From contig JADHLS010000131.1 of assembly GCA_016780605.1 (NCBI GenBank), forward strand, positions 1-9,763: a stretch of 9,763 nt of DNA. Direction: 5' to 3'. Below, piece by piece: positions 5,965-9,763 of the stretch. The notes below the pieces were generated by a model. It searched no databases. It was not told the origin of the DNA and saw nothing but the letters and a program-made list of their open reading frames with translations. The stretch's first letter is position 1; every line of letters begins with the position of its first letter. Made by a program: the position numbers and the translations under genes. The DNA is from Reyranella sp. Lineage in GTDB: Bacteria > Pseudomonadota > Alphaproteobacteria > Reyranellales > Reyranellaceae.

Positions 5965-7008
5965 ATGAGCCTGCCCGCTTCGATCACCATTCGCCGGCCT
6001 GACGACTGGCATGTCCATCTGCGCGATGGCGCGATGCTGCAGGCCTGCGCCGTGTACACCGCGCGCCAGTTCGCCCGCGCCGTCATCATGCCCAACCTCG
6101 TGCCGCCGGTGACCCGCATCGCCGAGGCGGCAGCCTATCGCGACAGAATCCGCAGAGCGGTTCCGGCTGGGTTGGCGTTCGAGCCGTTGATGACCTGCTA
6201 CCTGACCGACGATGCCGATCCGGTCGAGCTCGCCAACGGCAAGCAGCAGGGCGTGTGGGTCGCGGCCAAGCTCTATCCCGCGCATGCCACGACCAACTCC
6301 GCTCATGGCGTGACGTCGATGGACAGGATCGCCCGTGGCCTGGAGGCGATGGAGAAGGCGGGAATGCCGCTCCTGGTGCATGGCGAGGTGACCGATGCCG
6401 ACGTCGACATCTTCGATCGCGAGGCGGTGTTCCTGGACAAGGTGCTGGCGCCACTGCTGCGCCGCCATCAGGGCCTGAAGGTCGTGCTGGAGCACATCAC
6501 CACCAAGGAAGGCGTCGCTTTCGTCGAGGCCAATGGCGCCCGAATGGGAGGCACGATCACGCCGCATCACCTCAGCTACAATCGCAACGCCATCTTCAAG
6601 GGCGGCATCCGCCCGCATCTCTATTGCCTGCCGATCGCCAAGAGCGAGGAGCATCGCCTGGCGCTGCGCCGGGCGGCGACCTCGGGCAGTGCGCAATTCT
6701 TCCTCGGCACCGACACCGCGCCGCATACCGCCGACACAAAGGAATGCGCCTGCGGCTGCGCCGGCATCTTCAATGCGCCGGTAGCGATGCAGGTCTACGC
6801 GCAGGTCTTCGCCGAGGAGGGGGCGCTCGATCGGCTTGAGGCCTTCGCGTCGCTGAACGGTCCACGTTTCTACGGCCTGCTGCCCAATGAGGAGCGCATC
6901 ACGCTTCGTGCCGGTGCGCTCAACGCGCCGGAACGCATCGATGTTGCGGGAGGCAACAAGAGCGTGATTGTTTTTCGTCCCGACACGCCCGTCGAGTGGG
7001 TGTTCTGA
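5965..7008 (+). CDS. pyrC: Dihydroorotase, class II (homodimeric, E. coli type)
   Basis: PyrC catalyses the reversible cyclisation of N-carbamoyl-L-aspartate to L-dihydroorotate, the third step of de novo pyrimidine synthesis, in the cytoplasm. The 347-residue length matches the E. coli enzyme, and the metal ligands fall at the same numbers as I recall for it: His16 and His18 in DWHVHLRDG, Lys102 (the carboxylated bridging lysine) in AAKLYPAHATTNS, His139 in LLVHGE, His177 in LEHITT and catalytic Asp250 in LGTDTAPH. The motif ITPHHLSYNRN near residue 198 is also typical of class II. The ATG at 5965 gives the family's usual N-terminus, although the only purine-rich stretch (GGGAG at 5942-5946) is 18 bases away, too far to be a good ribosome site. 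It stands alone, without other pyr genes, diverging from a hydrolase operon on the left and converging with the ABC operon on the right (six-base gap). Nothing suggests truncation. Confidence 0.97.
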   Translation: MSLPASITIRRPDDWHVHLRDGAMLQACAVYTARQFARAVIMPNLVPPVTRIAEAAAYRDRIRRAVPAGLAFEPLMTCYLTDDADPVELANGKQQGVWVAAKLYPAHATTNSAHGVTSMDRIARGLEAMEKAGMPLLVHGEVTDADVDIFDREAVFLDKVLAPLLRRHQGLKVVLEHITTKEGVAFVEANGARMGGTITPHHLSYNRNAIFKGGIRPHLYCLPIAKSEEHRLALRRAATSGSAQFFLGTDTAPHTADTKECACGCAGIFNAPVAMQVYAQVFAEEGALDRLEAFASLNGPRFYGLLPNEERITLRAGALNAPERIDVAGGNKSVIVFRPDTPVEWVF

Positions 7009-7014
7009 AGAAGG

Positions 7015-8559
7015 CTAGGCGGCCGCAGCGCCCTCGTCGCGTCCCGCCATTGCCCGCCCGATGGCGCCGACATCGGCGTGGCTCGAATCGGTCTCGAGCG
7101 TCAGTCGCCCGTCGAACATGACGACGATGCGGTCCGAGAGCTGCAGGATCTCGTCGAGATCCTCGCTGACCAGCAGGACGGCGGCGCCGCGATTGCGCGC
7201 CTGCACGATGCGGGCGCGGATTTCGGCGACCGCGGCGAAGTCGAGGCCGAAGCAGGGATTGGCGACGATCAGCAGGTCGCCCTCGCTCGACAGCTCGCGC
7301 GCCAGCACGGCGCGCTGCACGTTACCGCCCGACAGGCCCTTGATGGCGGCGTCGGGTCCCGGCGTCTTGACGCGATAGGCGTCGATCAGCCGCCGTGCGA
7401 TCTCGCGCATGGGAGTGCGCCGCAGCCGGACACCGTCGGGCGAGGCGGGAGGTTGGTCGAACGATCGCAGCGCCATGTTCTCGGCGACCGACATGTCGGC
7501 GACGCAGGCGTTGCGCAACGGCTCCTCGGGTAGGCAGGCGATGCGATGGCGGATCATCTCTGGTCGGGTCGCGCCATAAGGCTCGTCATGCACCAGGATA
7601 CGGCCGGCCGCGGCATGGCGCTGGCCGGCCAGGGTCTCGACCAACTCGCGCTGGCCGTTGCCCGAGACGCCAGCAACCCCGACGATCTCGCCGGCGTGTA
7701 TTTCCAGCGCCAGCTCGTCGACCGCGGGCTGGCCGATATTGTCGGTGACGGACAGGCCTTCGATGCGCAGCACCGCCTTGCCCGGCGCACGCGCCTCGCG
7801 TTCGACGGTGGCGCGTGTCTCGCGGCGGCCGACCATCATCTCGGCCATGGTGTCGTTGTCGAGCTCGGCGGTCGGCCGCGTGCCGACAAGCTTGCCGCGG
7901 CGCAGGACGGTGACGGTGTCACAGAACGCATTCACCTCACGGAACTTGTGGGTGATGGTGACGATGGTGAGCTTCTTCTCCTCGGTTAGCCTTTTCAGCG
8001 TCGACAGCACCTCGTCGGCCTCGTCGGGCGTCAGCACCGAGGTCGGCTCGTCGAGGATCAGCAGGTTCCGCTTGAGGTAGAGCTGGCGCAGGATCTCGCC
8101 CTTCTGCTTCTGTCCCGCCGCGAGGTCGGCCACCGGCACGTCGTAGGGCACGCGAAACGGCGTCGTCGCAAAGAAGGCGTCGAGCGCGCGCCGCTCGGCC
8201 GCCCAGTCGATCACGGCCGGCAGGTGCTCGCGGCTCAGCACGAAGTTCTCCAGCACCGTCATGTTCGGCACCAGGGTGAAGTGCTGGTAGACCATGCCTA
8301 GCCCCAGCTCGTGCGCCTGCTTCGGGTGACCGATCGCGACCTCGCGGCCGTCCAGCATCACCTGGCCCTGGTCGGCGGCGTAGTAGCCCATGGCGCACTT
8401 CACCAGCGTGCTCTTGCCGGCGCCGTTCTCGCCCAGCAGCGCATGGAAGGAGCCGGCGGCGATCTTGACCGACACATCGTCGAGCGCGGCCAGCGCCCCG
8501 AAGCGCTTGGAGAAGCCGATCAGTTCCAGCGACGGCGCATGGGCGAGCGCCGCGGTCAC
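7015..8559 (-). CDS. ABC transporter ATP-binding protein, double NBD (BMP/nucleoside-type importer)
   Basis: This 514-residue protein has two ATPase domains in tandem, as in YufO/NupO- or RbsA-type importers. The first domain has Walker [10 protein letters not shown] at residues 43-51, Q-loop Gln92, a relaxed signature LAAGQKQ at 146-152, Walker B LLILDE ending at Asp170-Glu171 and switch His204. The second has a degenerate Walker A without lysine (GVSGNGQ, 297-303), a proper signature LSGGN at 409-413, Walker B LLIVANP near 429 and Ser465 at the switch-His position. This asymmetry is normal for the family. PCFGLD at 435-440 replaces the common PTRGLD. The start is GTG 8559: its GTGA overlaps the TGA of the hydrolase gene, and GAGG lies seven bases upstream. 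The frame is open further, to 8691, but that part is nonsense arginine-rich sequence. With the permease at 9253-9763 it should energise uptake of a nucleobase-like, ureide or triazine-like solute. Confidence 0.93.
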   Translation of the reverse strand: MTAALAHAPSLELIGFSKRFGALAALDDVSVKIAAGSFHALLGENGAGKSTLVKCAMGYYAADQGQVMLDGREVAIGHPKQAHELGLGMVYQHFTLVPNMTVLENFVLSREHLPAVIDWAAERRALDAFFATTPFRVPYDVPVADLAAGQKQKGEILRQLYLKRNLLILDEPTSVLTPDEADEVLSTLKRLTEEKKLTIVTITHKFREVNAFCDTVTVLRRGKLVGTRPTAELDNDTMAEMMVGRRETRATVEREARAPGKAVLRIEGLSVTDNIGQPAVDELALEIHAGEIVGVAGVSGNGQRELVETLAGQRHAAAGRILVHDEPYGATRPEMIRHRIACLPEEPLRNACVADMSVAENMALRSFDQPPASPDGVRLRRTPMREIARRLIDAYRVKTPGPDAAIKGLSGGNVQRAVLARELSSEGDLLIVANPCFGLDFAAVAEIRARIVQARNRGAAVLLVSEDLDEILQLSDRIVVMFDGRLTLETDSSHADVGAIGRAMAGRDEGAAAA

Positions 8560-9236
8560 GCCATCGCCTCGAGCACGGAGGTCGAGCGAGCGACGGCGCC
8601 GAACACGCCGCCCTGCATTTCGACCATCTTCAGCGCCGCCATATGGTTGCCGAGATCGGTGGCGCCGGTGCAATCCTCCAGGATCAGGCATTCGAAGCCG
8701 CGGTCGTTGGCCTCGCGCATGGTGGTGTGCACGCAGACGTCGGTGGTGATGCCGGTCAGCACGATGTTGTCGATGGCGCGCGTGCGCAGCATCAGCTCGA
8801 GGTCGGTGGCGCAGAACGAGCCCTTGCCCGGCTTGTCGATGACCGGTTCACCGGCAATGGGCGCCAGCTCGGGGATGATCTCCCAGCCCGGCTCGCCGCG
8901 CACCAGGATGCGGCCGCACGGTCCGGGATCGCCGATGCCGGCGCCGATCTGCCGCGAGCGCCAGCGCTTGTTGGGCGGCAGGTCGGAAAGGTCGGGGCGG
9001 TGGCCCTCTCGTGTGTGGATGACGTGCCAGCCCGCTTTGCGCGCCGCGGCGAGCAGCGTCCTGATCGGCTCGATGGGAGCCCGCGTCAGCGTCAGGTCGT
9101 AGCCCATCTTGTCGACATAGCCGCCGACGCCGCAGAAATCGGTCTGCATGTCGATCACGATCAGCGCCGTGTTCTCCGGCCGCAGGTCACCGTTCCACGG
9201 CCATGGATAGGGGCGCGACTTCACGTGCTTCTTCAT
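8556..9236 (-). CDS. biuH: Isochorismatase-fold cysteine hydrolase, probable biuret amidohydrolase
   Basis: This is a cytoplasmic cysteine amidohydrolase of the isochorismatase/nicotinamidase fold. Counting from ATG 9236 (226 residues), the triad is Asp29 in IVIDMQTDF, Lys135 in IDKPGKGSF and Cys168 in [11 protein letters not shown]; the GIT before the Cys-containing turn carries the usual cis-peptide. Several long blocks, such as [53 protein letters not shown] and CATDLELML, agree with what I remember of the rhizobial biuret hydrolase BiuH. That enzyme turns biuret into allophanate and ammonia at the end of cyanuric acid degradation. RutB-type ureidoacrylate hydrolases are the closest alternative. 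Start: AAGGAG at 9248-9243 lies six bases before ATG 9236 but directly touches the in-frame ATG 9242, so 9236 is the better start. The gene sits between a transporter permease gene (10 bases from the 9242 ATG) and the ATPase gene (four-base overlap), which ties its substrate to the transporter. Confidence 0.88.
   Translation of the reverse strand: MKKHVKSRPYPWPWNGDLRPENTALIVIDMQTDFCGVGGYVDKMGYDLTLTRAPIEPIRTLLAAARKAGWHVIHTREGHRPDLSDLPPNKRWRSRQIGAGIGDPGPCGRILVRGEPGWEIIPELAPIAGEPVIDKPGKGSFCATDLELMLRTRAIDNIVLTGITTDVCVHTTMREANDRGFECLILEDCTGATDLGNHMAALKMVEMQGGVFGAVARSTSVLEAMA
8567..8570 (-). promoter_or_regulatory. Ribosome binding site of the ABC ATPase gene
   Basis: On the minus strand GAGG is followed by seven bases and then GTG at 8559. 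Together with the GTGA overlap with the upstream stop, it supports the GTG start over more distant in-frame ATG codons. The site lies inside the last codons of the hydrolase gene. Confidence 0.5.
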
Positions 9237-9242
9237 GGCCAT

Positions 9243-9248
9243 CTCCTT
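9243..9248 (-). promoter_or_regulatory. Strong Shine-Dalgarno of the biuret-hydrolase-type gene
   Basis: AAGGAG on the minus strand lies between the permease stop (9253-9255) and the hydrolase. It is six bases from ATG 9236 and zero bases from ATG 9242, so it selects the inner start. Confidence 0.7.
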
Positions 9249-9252
9249 CCCG

Positions 9253-9763
9253 CTACCGTACCGCGCCGAGCTCGCCCGGCGCGCCGCGCAGGCTGCGTTC
9301 GGGCGAGCAGGAGGCGATCATCAACGCCAAGGTCAGGACATAGGGCGCCGCGCTGAAGAGATAGTAGCCCTGTGTGACGCCGACCGACTGCAGCGCCGGG
9401 CTGATGGCGCCGGCCGCGCCGAACAGCAGCGACGCCCACAGGCAGCGCAACGGATCCCAGCGCGCAAAGATCACCAGCGCCACCGCCATCAGGCCCTGTC
9501 CGCTGGACAGACCTTCGTTCCAGCTTCCCGGGTAGTAGAGCGACAGGAAGGCGCCGCCGATGCCGGCCGACGCGCCGCCGATCGAGGTCGCGATCAGCCG
9601 AACGCGCCCGACGGGCACGCCGATCGCCAGAGCGGCATCGACGCTTTCGCCGGCCAACCGCACGACCAGGCCCCAGCGCGTATTCTTCAGCGCCCAGGCG
9701 AGCAGGATCGCGAGCGCGATGCCGACGACGAACAGCGGATTGACCTGCAGCGCCTGCTTGACC
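9253..9763 (-). CDS. ABC transporter permease, BMP/nucleoside type (YufQ/NupQ-like), 5' end outside window
   Basis: The frame is open from the right edge (first full codon at 9762) to TAG at 9255-9253, giving the last 169 residues. Visible are about four or five membrane segments, the cytoplasmic loop [22 protein letters not shown] that corresponds to the coupling-helix region (GLALRAVGEN-like in relatives), then [19 protein letters not shown] and a C-terminal [11 protein letters not shown] helix. This order is characteristic of the shorter, second permease of BMP-family importers (YufQ/NupQ), a branch of the sugar/branched-chain-amino-acid permease fold. The protein forms the inner-membrane channel with a second permease and is powered by the ATPase encoded at 7015-8559. 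The other permease and the periplasmic binding protein are expected to the right of the window. Family placement is good. Substrate is unknown, but the co-transcribed biuret-type hydrolase hints at a ureide or triazine-derived compound. Confidence 0.88.
   Translation of the reverse strand, partial: VKQALQVNPLFVVGIALAILLAWALKNTRWGLVVRLAGESVDAALAIGVPVGRVRLIATSIGGASAGIGGAFLSLYYPGSWNEGLSSGQGLMAVALVIFARWDPLRCLWASLLFGAAGAISPALQSVGVTQGYYLFSAAPYVLTLALMIASCSPERSLRGAPGELGAVR

Noticed and set aside
4943..5968. 341-codon + strand frame opposite the beta-lactamase-family gene
   Set aside because: It is an antisense shadow rich in Arg/His/Gln/Ala; the - strand frame has SxxK and other family motifs.
5923..6726. 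267-codon - strand frame opposite pyrC
   Set aside because: It is an antisense shadow: pyrC on the + strand has every metal ligand of class II dihydroorotase in place.
8560..8691. N-terminal extension of the ABC ATPase by 44 codons
   Set aside because: It overlaps the hydrolase gene and is not ATPase-like. The GTG at 8559 with GAGG upstream and a GTGA overlap explains the start.
1..9763. Mobile element, prophage, CRISPR or defence island
   Set aside because: I found no transposase, integrase, repeat array or att-like direct repeat at a tRNA, and codon use looks uniform across the window. The one repeat doublet is REP-like rather than a CRISPR or an insertion sequence end.

Overview
The window is a GC-rich, densely packed chromosomal segment. 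Codon choice (G/C at third positions, TTA/CTA almost absent) and gene content suggest an alphaproteobacterium, perhaps a soil or plant-associated one of the Rhodospirillales, Reyranella or Rhizobiales type. That placement is inference from gene families, not from a marker gene. All genes look chromosomal and metabolic. I see no rRNA, tRNA, CRISPR array, transposase or phage gene, and no gene-free stretch reaches 300 bases. The longest intergenic region is 93 bases.

Layout from left to right: (1) positions 1-724, + strand, the C-terminal part of an ATP-dependent DNA ligase (LigC/LigD type) that runs in from the left edge. (2) 719-1909, - strand, a GntP-family gluconate/organic acid permease whose stop overlaps the ligase stop. 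(3) 1958-3145, + strand, a secreted GH5 glycoside hydrolase that diverges from the permease across 48 bases. (4) 3153-3229, an inverted pair of a short hairpin-forming repeat (REP-like doublet) between two convergent genes. (5) 5929 down to 3239, - strand, a three-gene hydrolase operon: a serine beta-lactamase-family hydrolase, an alpha/beta hydrolase coupled to it by an ATGA overlap, and a metallo-beta-lactamase-fold protein with a flavodiiron-type metal site. (6) 5965-7008, + strand, pyrC, a class II dihydroorotase of de novo pyrimidine synthesis. (7) 9763 down to 7015, - strand, the end of an operon with a BMP/nucleoside-type ABC permease (partial), a biuret-hydrolase-type cysteine amidohydrolase and the double-NBD ABC ATPase of the same transporter. 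The hydrolase sits between transporter genes, with a 10-base gap on one side and a 4-base GTGA overlap on the other.

How the genes may work together: the right-hand operon looks like a nitrogen-scavenging module that imports a small ureide, triazine-like or nucleobase-like compound and opens it in the cytoplasm with a biuret-type amidohydrolase. The central minus-strand operon puts three mechanistically different hydrolase folds in one transcript, as expected for a small ester/amide catabolic pathway, but its substrate cannot be read from sequence. The GH5 enzyme and the GntP permease could be a glucan-degrading and sugar-acid-uptake pair, although only their divergent arrangement supports that. 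The most interesting points are the biuret hydrolase/ABC operon and the repeat doublet, whose two copies carry a compensatory base-pair swap.
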